Position numbers and translations under genes: made by a program | Shown: positions 53,546-62,484 of the stretch, piece after piece | How the letters are laid out: every line of letters starts with the position of its first letter | Numbering within the stretch: the first letter of the stretch is position 1 | Notes under the pieces: model-generated | What the model was told of the DNA's origin: nothing | The model's input: the letters and a program-made list of their open reading frames with translations, nothing else | The model's database searches: none | Source of the DNA: Pontibacter pamirensis | GTDB lineage: Bacteria > Bacteroidota > Bacteroidia > Cytophagales > Hymenobacteraceae | Assembly: GCF_010015475.1 (NCBI RefSeq) | Contig: NZ_SSNI01000033.1 | Coordinates: 1 to 64,000, forward strand | Direction of reading: 5' to 3' | Length of the DNA stretch: 64,000 nucleotides

Positions 53546-54886
53546 TTAATAAGGCCAGATGTTCAGCGCCAGTGCCGAACCAAGTGCAGTACCCTGGGCT
53601 GCCTTTCCGGCTTTTATTCTTAAATAAGGGAATATGCGCCGCAGCAATGACATGAAAACCTGGTTTCTGCTAAAGCCGCCGTCTACGAGCAGAATCTTAA
53701 AATTATTCATGTTTCCCTCCGCAGCCAAAAGTAGAGAGTCTAACTGTTGCTGTATAATTTGCTCCATTAGCGGATGGTATGCAGCCTCATAGGAGTCGTA
53801 CAACTCCAGGTCTAACGCTATGTTTACAGCAGAAGCTACTTTTTCTCTTACTTCGGCCGACTGCTCCTGTTTTGGAGCATGGCCGAAGCCAAGCTGCGTA
53901 ATACCTGTTGTGAGGCTCTCATCAAACTGAACTGTCTTGTAATAGTCCAGTGGCTTGTCATAAAATTCAGCTAAGCGCTTTATCTGTTCCTCATGCGCAT
54001 TGCCGATAAACTTACGCGATGCCTTTACAATCCTGCCATAAATAGTCAGGTACTGCAGGCAGTCTTCTTCTAAGTCTGATATGGTGAGCGGGGAATTTGC
54101 AAAAGGGTTAAGGGTAATACCCCATGTTCCGGAAGAAAGCAAAAGAAACTGCTTACGGTACTGCTTTAGGTATGGTAAAATTGCGGATGAACTATCGTGC
54201 AACCCTAAACCAGCCGGAATCACTGTATTTCTGAAGGATGTTTCTAAAGGTCTGTAGTGAGGCCGCAAAGGAGGGAACAGTTTATCGAAGCCCTCTGCAT
54301 ACACCCAGTCATGGTAATCCTGCTTTTGAAAATCCCAGAGGGCCGTGTGGGAGCCAATACTGGTATGTTCTGTTATTAACTGCCCAGTAAAGATATACGA
54401 CACATACTGCGGCAGGTGTAGGGTGTGCTTTATCTGTTTAAATACTTCCGGTTTCCGGTACTTTAGCCAGTAAAGCTGCAGGCCAGAGTTTAGCATGCCC
54501 AGGGGTGGCGATGCTGTCTGTACTGATATAGTGGCTTTATCTCCATAGGTACTGTAGAATTGCTTTTCCAGGTCTTCCGGGTAAGGCTTTAAGTAATTGT
54601 AGAGCGGCGTTACTGGTTCTCCAGCTTCGTTCAGGTGCACGAGGCTGGCACCGTATGCAGTAAAGTTTACTGCCAGCACATCATACTTCTGCTCCGTCTC
54701 CAAAGTTTTCCAGGTGGTGCGAAGCCAGTTTGTCAGTGCCACGAGGTCTTCTCCCTTGTCACCATCATCATCTACAATCTCATGAAAGCTAACTTCTTCC
54801 TCTTTTATGATTTTATAGTTTTGATCAAAAAGCAGGAATTTCTTATTGGTTTTACCGATATCAAAGATTGCAATACAAGGAATCAT
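53546..54886 (-). CDS. FGGY-family carbohydrate kinase
   Basis: A 446-residue FGGY kinase. ATP-binding and sugar-binding blocks: IAIFDIGKTNKKFLLFDQNY at the N-terminus (phosphate 1 loop), VNFTAYGASLVHLNEAGEP, LLSSGTWGITLNPF (the FGGY-family SSGTW motif) and ILLVDGGFSRNQVFMSLLRR (adenosine motif). It belongs with L-fuculose/L-rhamnulose/xylulose-type kinases; the exact sugar cannot be told. It is the last gene of a minus-strand operon: permease, tiny membrane protein, kinase. Confidence 0.92.
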   Translation of the reverse strand: MIPCIAIFDIGKTNKKFLLFDQNYKIIKEEEVSFHEIVDDDGDKGEDLVALTNWLRTTWKTLETEQKYDVLAVNFTAYGASLVHLNEAGEPVTPLYNYLKPYPEDLEKQFYSTYGDKATISVQTASPPLGMLNSGLQLYWLKYRKPEVFKQIKHTLHLPQYVSYIFTGQLITEHTSIGSHTALWDFQKQDYHDWVYAEGFDKLFPPLRPHYRPLETSFRNTVIPAGLGLHDSSSAILPYLKQYRKQFLLLSSGTWGITLNPFANSPLTISDLEEDCLQYLTIYGRIVKASRKFIGNAHEEQIKRLAEFYDKPLDYYKTVQFDESLTTGITQLGFGHAPKQEQSAEVREKVASAVNIALDLELYDSYEAAYHPLMEQIIQQQLDSLLLAAEGNMNNFKILLVDGGFSRNQVFMSLLRRIFPYLRIKAGKAAQGTALGSALALNIWPY

Positions 54887-54968
54887 AAAAGAAGATAAAA
54901 ATTGAAGATTCTAAAATAAATGAAAGGCACAGCAAATGGGCCTTTGCCAGCTATTTATAAAGCAGTTG

Positions 54969-55157
54969 CTAAACTTTTGATTCAGAAGGCTTTTGCTTGT
55001 TCATCCAGAACGGCGCCGTAAAAAACCACAGCAGTGTGCCTATAAGCATCAATGTTTTATGAAAACTCAACTCCATAGCTCCCGAGAACACCAGAAACGA
55101 AGGTACTACTGTAAGAAGAAGCCCAATGTAGGAGATAATTTTTAATATGGCTTGCAT
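54969..55157 (-). CDS. Small two-helix membrane protein
   Basis: A 62-residue protein with two hydrophobic helices: ILKIISYIGLLLTVVPSFLV and KTLMLIGTLLWFFTAPFWM, then a basic tail MNKQKPSESKV. No enzymatic motif. It sits between an NCS1-type permease (35 bp upstream) and an FGGY kinase (82 bp downstream) on the same strand, so it is probably an accessory or stabilising subunit of the transporter. Small proteins with this shape are annotated next to sugar transport genes in Bacteroidota. Confidence 0.75.
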   Translation of the reverse strand: MQAILKIISYIGLLLTVVPSFLVFSGAMELSFHKTLMLIGTLLWFFTAPFWMNKQKPSESKV

Positions 55158-55191
55158 GATAGGAATAGCGTTAGAACTTTGCGGAATAGGA

Positions 55192-56598
55192 TTACAATGA
55201 TTTTGCGGAAACTTTTACTTCCTGTTGCTGGATTGCTTTCTGCTGATACAGTTTGCTGATGATAATATAGAGTGTAGCAGCAATAAACCATCCCGGCAGC
55301 CCCAGGAAGAAGATTTCTACTCCCTGGTAAAAGTTAAGAGACAGGCAAAGCAGCAAGGTCACCAGCCAGGTCAGGCCTGCCGCCACGTTAAAGGGCGTTT
55401 TTGCAACTTCTGCATAATTGCTTCTCAGGCCTATTTTAGGGATGATATAGTAATCTATGAAGATGATGGCTCCCATAGGCATGAGCACCAAGCCGTAGAG
55501 CGCAACAAAATCAAGCAGCCTCATCACAAGGGCAGGAAACAGGGCTGCAATAGTGGTAACCAGGCCCACCACCATGGTTACTTTCCATCTTTTTACCATA
55601 GGCACAATAGACTGTATGGCTAGGCCAGCCCTGTAGATAGTAGGGTTAGCAGTGGTCCAGCCGGCAATCATCACACAAATGGCACCTGCTATGCCTGCGC
55701 TGTTATAAGCAATAGGCCCCGGGGTTACTTCGCCACTGGCTGCTGCCACCAAGATGCCGGATGCAATCCAGGCCATCACATGGCCGATAAACATACCGGT
55801 AGTGGAAGCAAAACCATACTGCCATTTTCTGGCGTACCGAAGAATAGAAAGATCGCCCATGCCGATGTGCATCGCCATGTTGGCAAACCAGGCAAAGAAG
55901 GTGACGTGCCAGAAGGTGAACTTGCTGAAACCTGCTACCGGTACACCATTCCATATCCTGGTTTGGGCTACTTCCCAGAAGCTGTCAACCGAGGTGATGC
56001 CCAACTGAGGCATGACGGCAAAGGCGGCCGCAATAAAGACCAAGATCATCCAGGGCGCGCAGATATTTGCAAATTTAGATATCTGCTCATACCCCAGAAT
56101 AGCAACCAGTGTAATAACGGATCCCACAAAAAACACCGTTACCATCCAACCGATGCTGGTGGGGTATAAGTCTTTTAAGCCGGGCATCGCTATATTAAAG
56201 GGAATACCCACTGCGGTTGCTGCCACAGCTATCATGGAGCCTGCCAGGAAGCAGAACATAAGGGCATTCACTATATTATAACCGGATACCAGATATCTGC
56301 CGCAGATTTTCTCTAACTGATAATAGAGTGTGAGCCTGACTTTAACTGCTATCGGAGCACATAAAAACGCCCAGCTTAAAACGGCTAGCAGGTTACCTAC
56401 CAGCAAGCCTAAGAAAAGATCAGATGCACTAACACCATGCACAACAAACAAAGGCCCAATCACAAACTCTGTTCCGGCGGTGTGTTCACCGGCATACATG
56501 CCAATAAAGCTCTTCAAGCCCTTCAACTGATGCTCTGGAACAGGTTCTCTCTCATACTCATTAATAGAGTCTAACTGACTGGCAAGGGTCTTCTTCAT
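55192..56598 (-). CDS. NCS1-type (cytosine/purine) permease family transporter
   Basis: A 468-residue inner-membrane transporter with twelve hydrophobic segments. NCS1-type blocks are FIGMYAGEHTAGTEFVIGPL, NLLAVLSWAFLCAPIAVKVR, TLYYQLEKICGRYLV and WHVTFFAWFANMAMHIGMGD, with GWTTANPTIYRAGLAIQSIV later. The family carries nucleobases, hydantoins or related compounds, often with Na+ or H+. Here it heads an operon with a sugar kinase next to SusC/SusD and GH31 genes, so a sugar or sugar-linked substrate is likely; this is inference. Confidence 0.88.
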   Translation of the reverse strand: MKKTLASQLDSINEYEREPVPEHQLKGLKSFIGMYAGEHTAGTEFVIGPLFVVHGVSASDLFLGLLVGNLLAVLSWAFLCAPIAVKVRLTLYYQLEKICGRYLVSGYNIVNALMFCFLAGSMIAVAATAVGIPFNIAMPGLKDLYPTSIGWMVTVFFVGSVITLVAILGYEQISKFANICAPWMILVFIAAAFAVMPQLGITSVDSFWEVAQTRIWNGVPVAGFSKFTFWHVTFFAWFANMAMHIGMGDLSILRYARKWQYGFASTTGMFIGHVMAWIASGILVAAASGEVTPGPIAYNSAGIAGAICVMIAGWTTANPTIYRAGLAIQSIVPMVKRWKVTMVVGLVTTIAALFPALVMRLLDFVALYGLVLMPMGAIIFIDYYIIPKIGLRSNYAEVAKTPFNVAAGLTWLVTLLLCLSLNFYQGVEIFFLGLPGWFIAATLYIIISKLYQQKAIQQQEVKVSAKSL

Positions 56599-57485
56599 TT
56601 CTTCTTCTTTTTAATAATAGATTAGGCCTAAGCTTCTGCCGCATCAGGGTGTGGCAAGGGTTTAAAAAGATGTTAGTTCAGTAATATAAAAATATTCCTG
56701 AACTATTGCTGTCACTGTACTAATTCTTAAGAAAGCTTTTGAATTAATAAGTGTTAGATGTGAAAAATAAGAATAAGTGATTAAATAACTATCCGGTAGT
56801 GTCCTGTATACTACATATGTATGCCGTTCAGGACCAGGAGTACTGCTTCACATTGTTGGACCAGGGAAAAGTCGATATCAGCTCTTCGCAACTTATTGCC
56901 TGTAACAAATGCACGAAACAGGTAGCAGTTTTTTCTTTCGTCATAAGTCGTCTTTTAATTAGAGTCACCAGGCCTCAGCATTAGACAAGATGATGCTGAA
57001 CCTTAGAAAAACATCTCCCCGATAAGAAGACTTGCTACATACTGGTCGAAATTCTCGCCTAAAACCTCACAATTTAGGTTGCACCAAGTCAACTCTATTC
57101 GTGGCTTCAAAGCCCTTCAGAAGCACATGAAGCATTCATTGCTGTACTCTTTTCAAACTGCTACAGGATAGAGCAGGATAGGAAGCTCCTTTGGTTGCTA
57201 TAAATTTAGAATAAGTTACAAGTTTTTCCTCCACCACAAAGCAGTTGGAGGGGGCTTTAATCCTGCTGACACACATGGTTAGCCGGCTAATGCAACTGGT
57301 TATAAAAAGAAGGCATCGATAGAAAAGCCTTTATGGTAAAGTGGCACCACCTTCTGCTGCACACTGTTTCAGCCCTGCTAAGCATTAGGATATAGTGCAT
57401 TGCTGTTGAAAAACTCTTTTAGAAGAACAGCCAGGCTATAGGAATCTGATACTAAATAAATATATGATAACTAAAACGCTTACCT
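56599..57485. other. 887-bp divergent spacer between permease operon and susC
   Basis: No credible gene; a 61-codon plus frame at 56799-56984 has no family features. It must hold promoters for the permease operon and for the SusC/SusD/GH31 genes. The ten bases AAAACGCTTA just before the SusC start also occur about 50 bp before the GntR gene start. Confidence 0.5.
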
Positions 57486-60400
57486 ATGAGAAGTAAAAAA
57501 CAGCTATGGCAGCTAAAAAGCTGTATGGCATTTATACCCTTAGCTCTTGCTGGCGCTGCTCTTCCCCAGGAGGCTTTAGCCAATCCTTCTGCTGTATCAG
57601 CCAATGTTTTTCAATGGACTATAACAGGTAGAGTAACTTCTGCGGCGGGTGATCCGCTGCCTGGTGTAACAGTACTGCTGAAAGGTACTACTACTGGTGC
57701 CGCTACAAGCGCGGATGGTTCTTTCGCCTTATCTGTGCCGGAGTCACCCGGAACCTTGATTTTCTCTTTTGTTGGCTTCAGTCCGGTAGAAAGATCTTTC
57801 TCAGGGCCTGAAAACCTCAACGTCACGTTATCTGAAGACACTGAAGCGCTGCAGGAGGTTGTTGTAGTGGGGTATGGTACTCAGAAGCGTGCTGATGTGA
57901 CGAATGCTATTGCCACACTTGATGCTAAAGCAATTGAGGAAAGGCCTATTGCGCGGGTTGACCAGGCGCTGGTAGGGCAGATGGCTGGTGTACGGGTGCA
58001 GCAGACGAGCGGTGTGCCCGGCAGGGGATTCAGTATACAGGTAAGAGGGTCTGGTTCAATTACAGCAGGTACTGAGCCGCTTTACGTAGTGGATGGTTTC
58101 CCGCTGGATGTGGTTTCACAGGGCTCAGCAGGAGGCTTTGGGCAGGGTAACCCGCTTGATAATATAAACCCGAACGACATTGAGTCTATCCAAGTGCTGA
58201 AAGATGCTTCTGCCGCTGCTATTTATGGTTCCCGCGGTGCGAATGGTGTTGTGATCATTACAACAAAGTCAGGCAAGTCAGGCAAGCCCAGAATTACTTT
58301 CAACACCTATGCCGGTTGGAGCGAAACAGCCAAAAAGCTGGACGTACTGAGCGGAGAGGAGTGGATAGACAGGGCAGTGGAGATGATCAACTACAACTGG
58401 GTGAATTCAGGTGAAGGTAGAACTGCTAACCAGTCTTCTGCTGAAAGAGTGGCTATACTTGGCCGCTTTAGCCCCACTCTGGTGCTTGATGAGCGCTGGC
58501 TGCAGCCAGGCTATCCCGGGCTAAGGATAGTAGACTGGCAGGATGAGGTTTTCAGGAAGGGGCTTATGCAGAACTATCAGGTGGCTGCTTCAGGAGGTAC
58601 TGATGCTGTGAATTACTACGTTTCAGGTGATTACCTAAACCAGGAGGGGATTGCATTAGGCTTGGGGTATGAGCGTTACTCTGCCAGAGCAAACGTAGAA
58701 GTTAAAGCTAACGAAAAACTGAAATTCGGAATTAACCTCAGCCCGTCTTACTCCATTACAAATGATCCGGGTGTAGAAGGAAAAGACCAGCAGATGCATA
58801 TAGCGGTAGGTTTTAATCCTGTTGTGGAAGATACTGTTGGATTAGATGTAAATACAAGAGATGAGTTGCCTTACCAGTGGGGCGTTTCCAGAAACAGCCC
58901 TGTACGGGTGATAGAGAACTCTATAGGAGAAACCAGGATCTTCAGAACGCTGGCTACCTTGTTCGGGGAGTACAGCCTGATGGATAATATGCGATTCAGA
59001 AGCACCCTGAATTTGGACCATTCTGACGCAAGTTCTAAGTCTTTCAGACCTTCCTTTGTAAGCGGTAACCGTGGAAACAGACAGGCCGCAGGTGGCTTCG
59101 ACGGCTATCGCAGGCTTACTTTTGTAAACGAAAACACGCTTTCTTATGACAGAGTAATAGCAGGCAATCACAACGTGTCTGCTTTGGTAGGTGCTTCCTA
59201 TAACCTGGGCAACACGAATTATTTCCAGATTCGGAGTGCTGGCGGGTTTGGAACGGACGACATTTCTACATTGAATGCTGCGCTTAACATCAACGCAAAC
59301 AATACTTTTACCACTGAGACCAGGCATACACTGCTTTCCTACTTTGGCCGGGTACAATATAACTTCTCAGATCGTTACCTCTTTAGTGCCACAGTCCGCC
59401 GCGATGGTTCTTCCAGGTTTGGGGAAGACACTAAATGGGGCACTTTCCCTTCTGTCTCTGTAGGGTGGAGGGTTTCCGAAGAAAGTTTCATGGCAGACGT
59501 AGCCCTGGTGAATGATTTGAAATTAAGAGCCAGTTATGGTGTTTCTGGTAACAATGCGATCCCCAACTACGCCCACATTCCTTTACTCGGATTTGCCAAT
59601 TATTCGTTTGGCGGCATAAGCCCAACGGTGGTAACCGGACAAGTACCATCAAATGCCCCGAATCCCAATCTGGGTTGGGAGGAATCCAAAACACTGAATA
59701 TTGGTCTGGATATGGGACTGTTTGAAAACCGTGTGTTTACGTCTTTTGATTATTACACAAAAACGAATTCGAACCTGCTGCTTAATATACCGGTGCCTAC
59801 TGCCACAGGATTTTCTACGGCGCTTACAAACATCGGGGAGGTATATAACACAGGTTGGGAACTTGAGTTAACCACACACAACCTAACAGGTGCCTTTGGT
59901 TGGACAACGAATGCAAACCTTAGCTTCAACAGAAACGAGGTAAGGCAACTAGGACCAAATAATACACCCGTTGAGACTGGTTCTTACGGAGTTGGCCACA
60001 GACTTCTGCAAGTGGGGCAGCCACTGTGGAGTATCTATGTAGTGGAGCAGGATGGAATTCTGACGCAGCAAGACATCGACAGCGATGTAGCATTGTATGG
60101 AAACCAGACGGTGGGCGATCCAAGATACATCGATGCCAACAACGACGGTGTGATCAATGAAAATGACAGGGTAATTGTCGGCAAGCCAAATCCGGATTAC
60201 GTGTGGGGGCTTACAAACACCTTCACCTTTAAAGGTTTTGATCTGAGAGTGCTGGTACAGGGCCAGCAGGGCGGTGAACTTTATTCAATGTTTGGCCGCG
60301 CGTTGGACAGGCCAGGGCAGGGTTTGGTGGAGAACACGTTGGGGTTTCACCGTGACCGCTGGAGATCTGCTGAGGATCCGGGCGCCGGAGAAAGAGGAAA

Positions 60401-60698
60401 AGCAAATTCCAGTTTCGGATTCTTAAAGAGTACAGCCTGGCTCTACTCATCCGACTATTGGAGAGTGCGGAACATCACCTTAGGGTATGACCTTGGTAAA
60501 TTGATGAATAATACGAGGTTCGTGCAGGGGGCGCGTATTTATGTAAGTGCTGAAAACTGGTTTGGTGGTGATGAGTATGTAGGTGGATTCAACCCGGAGG
60601 CAGTGAACAATGCAGATGGCGGTGCGCTGGTAGGGGACGACTATGGTGCTTTCCCGTTGTCCAAGACCATGACTGTCGGCCTGAACCTTTCATTCTAA
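57486..60698 (+). CDS. SusC/RagA-family TonB-linked outer-membrane transporter, second copy
   Basis: A 1070-residue SusC-type transporter. A signal peptide (AFIPLALAGAALPQEALA) precedes a carboxypeptidase-like domain (about 45-125, TITGRVTSAAGDPLPGVTVL), the motif LQEVVVVGYGTQKRADVTNA, a plug domain with NDIESIQVLKDASAAAIYGS, and a barrel ending SKTMTVGLNLSF. It is not closely related to the first SusC (9921-12977). It imports an oligosaccharide with the SusD-type protein encoded 19 bp downstream; the GH31 enzyme after that suggests an alpha-linked glucoside or xyloside. Confidence 0.96.
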   Translation: MRSKKQLWQLKSCMAFIPLALAGAALPQEALANPSAVSANVFQWTITGRVTSAAGDPLPGVTVLLKGTTTGAATSADGSFALSVPESPGTLIFSFVGFSPVERSFSGPENLNVTLSEDTEALQEVVVVGYGTQKRADVTNAIATLDAKAIEERPIARVDQALVGQMAGVRVQQTSGVPGRGFSIQVRGSGSITAGTEPLYVVDGFPLDVVSQGSAGGFGQGNPLDNINPNDIESIQVLKDASAAAIYGSRGANGVVIITTKSGKSGKPRITFNTYAGWSETAKKLDVLSGEEWIDRAVEMINYNWVNSGEGRTANQSSAERVAILGRFSPTLVLDERWLQPGYPGLRIVDWQDEVFRKGLMQNYQVAASGGTDAVNYYVSGDYLNQEGIALGLGYERYSARANVEVKANEKLKFGINLSPSYSITNDPGVEGKDQQMHIAVGFNPVVEDTVGLDVNTRDELPYQWGVSRNSPVRVIENSIGETRIFRTLATLFGEYSLMDNMRFRSTLNLDHSDASSKSFRPSFVSGNRGNRQAAGGFDGYRRLTFVNENTLSYDRVIAGNHNVSALVGASYNLGNTNYFQIRSAGGFGTDDISTLNAALNINANNTFTTETRHTLLSYFGRVQYNFSDRYLFSATVRRDGSSRFGEDTKWGTFPSVSVGWRVSEESFMADVALVNDLKLRASYGVSGNNAIPNYAHIPLLGFANYSFGGISPTVVTGQVPSNAPNPNLGWEESKTLNIGLDMGLFENRVFTSFDYYTKTNSNLLLNIPVPTATGFSTALTNIGEVYNTGWELELTTHNLTGAFGWTTNANLSFNRNEVRQLGPNNTPVETGSYGVGHRLLQVGQPLWSIYVVEQDGILTQQDIDSDVALYGNQTVGDPRYIDANNDGVINENDRVIVGKPNPDYVWGLTNTFTFKGFDLRVLVQGQQGGELYSMFGRALDRPGQGLVENTLGFHRDRWRSAEDPGAGERGKANSSFGFLKSTAWLYSSDYWRVRNITLGYDLGKLMNNTRFVQGARIYVSAENWFGGDEYVGGFNPEAVNNADGGALVGDDYGAFPLSKTMTVGLNLSF

Positions 60699-60717
60699 TT
60701 GCAAGCTAAAATTTATC

Positions 60718-62223
60718 ATGATGAAAAAGATACCTTTATATATATGTTCGCTGCTGTTGGTAGGTCTGGTGTCCTGTGAAGATGAACTGGAACAGGCGCC
60801 ATTATCCGAAGCCAGTACGGCAAACTTTTACCGGACTCCTGCCGAATTTGAGCAGGCAATAAACGGTGCGTATGCACAGCTGCGTCCTTTCCCGGATCGT
60901 TACTACGATCTTTCTGAAACAAGATCAGACAATATATACGGCTCCTCCTCTACTGGTGTAAGGCCCTGGGATCCAATAAATGACTTTGCCAACACCATAG
61001 CAAATAACGATTTGGTTGCGGCAGCCTGGAACCAGAACTACAATGGCATCATGCGTGCCAATACAGTGTTGGACAGATTAGATCCAAGTGTTGTTACAGA
61101 TGAAACCCAGAGAAACAGATTAGAGGGGCAAGCAAAGTTCCTGCGGGCACTTTACTACTTCGACTTGGTGAGGTGGTACGGAAAGGTTCCTATCTATAGT
61201 TCTGTTGTATCTCCTGCCGCCGCGCTGGAGATACCAAGAAGTCCTGTGCCGGAAGTATACGAATTCATCGTGTCTGATCTGAACAGTGCTATAGAACTTC
61301 TGCCACAAAACTGGACAGGTACAAATGTAGGTAGAGCTACATCGTGGGCTGCCAAAGCGTTATTGGCGCGTGTGCATCTAACCCGCTCAGGACCAGAGTA
61401 TGGCGTAGAGGGGCCTACCTTAGGTGTGAATGAGTTTTCTCAGGCACTTACCTTATTAAATGATATCATCAATAACAGCCCCCACGCCTGGGTGAGCGAC
61501 TATGCCAGAATATTTGCTTATGACAATGAGAACAATCCGGATATCATTTTCGATGTTCAGTTTCAGAGTGGTGGCTTAGGGCTGGGTAGTACCCTGCCTG
61601 GTTATATGGGAGTTTCTTCCTATTTCAATACGGTGCCAAACATACCGTCACCTCAGTCTAGTGTCGAATTCAGAGAAATTTCAGATGACCTGCTGAATGC
61701 CTACGAGGAGGAGGATGTACGTAAAGCGGTGACTATTCAGCAAGGGTTTACAGATGACTTTGGAAACGTTGAGACCAGGGCTTTTTACAGGAAGTTCCTG
61801 AACGAGGCGGATCCTGGTGTGGACCGCTTTGACTGGCCTATCAACTTCCCGCTTATCAGGTACACTGATGTGCTGATGATGAAAGCAGAAGCCATACTGC
61901 GTGGTGGAGCAGGAGGAAGCCAGCAGGAGGTGGATGACATCGTGAACATGGTGAGAGCAAGAGCCGGACTAGAGCCTGTTTCTGGTGTAACGCTGGACAT
62001 GCTGCTGGAAGAAAGAAGACTGGAGTTTGCGGGCGAAGGGCTACGCTGGCATGAACTGGTACGGTTTGGCAAAGTGATAGATAAGATGAATGACTGGCTG
62101 CCACAGGAAGATGAACTGAACAGAATGCCGGATTCAATAGAACCTTATAATGTCGTCTATCCGATTCCGTTTACACAGCTAATCGTTAAAGAAGGTTTAT
62201 ATCAGCAGAACACCGGCTATTAA
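60718..62223 (+). CDS. RagB/SusD-family glycan-binding lipoprotein, second copy
   Basis: A 501-residue SusD-type lipoprotein starting at ATG 60718 or 60721 (MMKKIPLYICSLLLVGLVSC, lipidated cysteine near residue 20). N-terminal block: NFYRTPAEFEQAINGAYAQL. Helical TPR-like part: RLEGQAKFLRALYYFDLVRW, YGKVPIYSS. C-terminal blocks: LIRYTDVLMMKAEAILRGGA, LLEERRLEFAGEGLRWHELV and QQNTGY. It pairs with the preceding SusC. The operon is ended by the hairpin at 62255-62289. Confidence 0.95.
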   Translation: MMKKIPLYICSLLLVGLVSCEDELEQAPLSEASTANFYRTPAEFEQAINGAYAQLRPFPDRYYDLSETRSDNIYGSSSTGVRPWDPINDFANTIANNDLVAAAWNQNYNGIMRANTVLDRLDPSVVTDETQRNRLEGQAKFLRALYYFDLVRWYGKVPIYSSVVSPAAALEIPRSPVPEVYEFIVSDLNSAIELLPQNWTGTNVGRATSWAAKALLARVHLTRSGPEYGVEGPTLGVNEFSQALTLLNDIINNSPHAWVSDYARIFAYDNENNPDIIFDVQFQSGGLGLGSTLPGYMGVSSYFNTVPNIPSPQSSVEFREISDDLLNAYEEEDVRKAVTIQQGFTDDFGNVETRAFYRKFLNEADPGVDRFDWPINFPLIRYTDVLMMKAEAILRGGAGGSQQEVDDIVNMVRARAGLEPVSGVTLDMLLEERRLEFAGEGLRWHELVRFGKVIDKMNDWLPQEDELNRMPDSIEPYNVVYPIPFTQLIVKEGLYQQNTGY

Positions 62224-62254
62224 GCAGGTATCTGCAACTGACGTAGTACCTATG

Positions 62255-62289
62255 AAAGGAGCGGCACGAATGGTGCCGCTCCTTTTGCT
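62255..62289 (+). terminator. Terminator after the second SusC/SusD pair
   Basis: AAAGGAGCGGCAC at 62255-62267 pairs perfectly with GTGCCGCTCCTTT at 62273-62285, followed by TGCTTTG, 32 bp after the SusD stop. Confidence 0.85.
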
Positions 62290-62484
62290 TTGTAGCTAAA
62301 AATAGTTGCCTCTACCTTTAAACCGGACAGTGCAGGATGCCTGCATCAGCATAAATGCCTATTTTTATTCAGAGCCTGTACCTGGCTAATAACAGAGGCT
62401 ATGTGCTACTGTTGCTCCTTTATATAAACAGGTTGATAGATGCAAAACGGCAATCCGGGTTTAAAATCAAAATTATAAAACAGC

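Noticed and set aside
56799..56984. 61-codon plus frame in the spacer before the second SusC
   Set aside because: No family features and no linked gene; it is probably chance.
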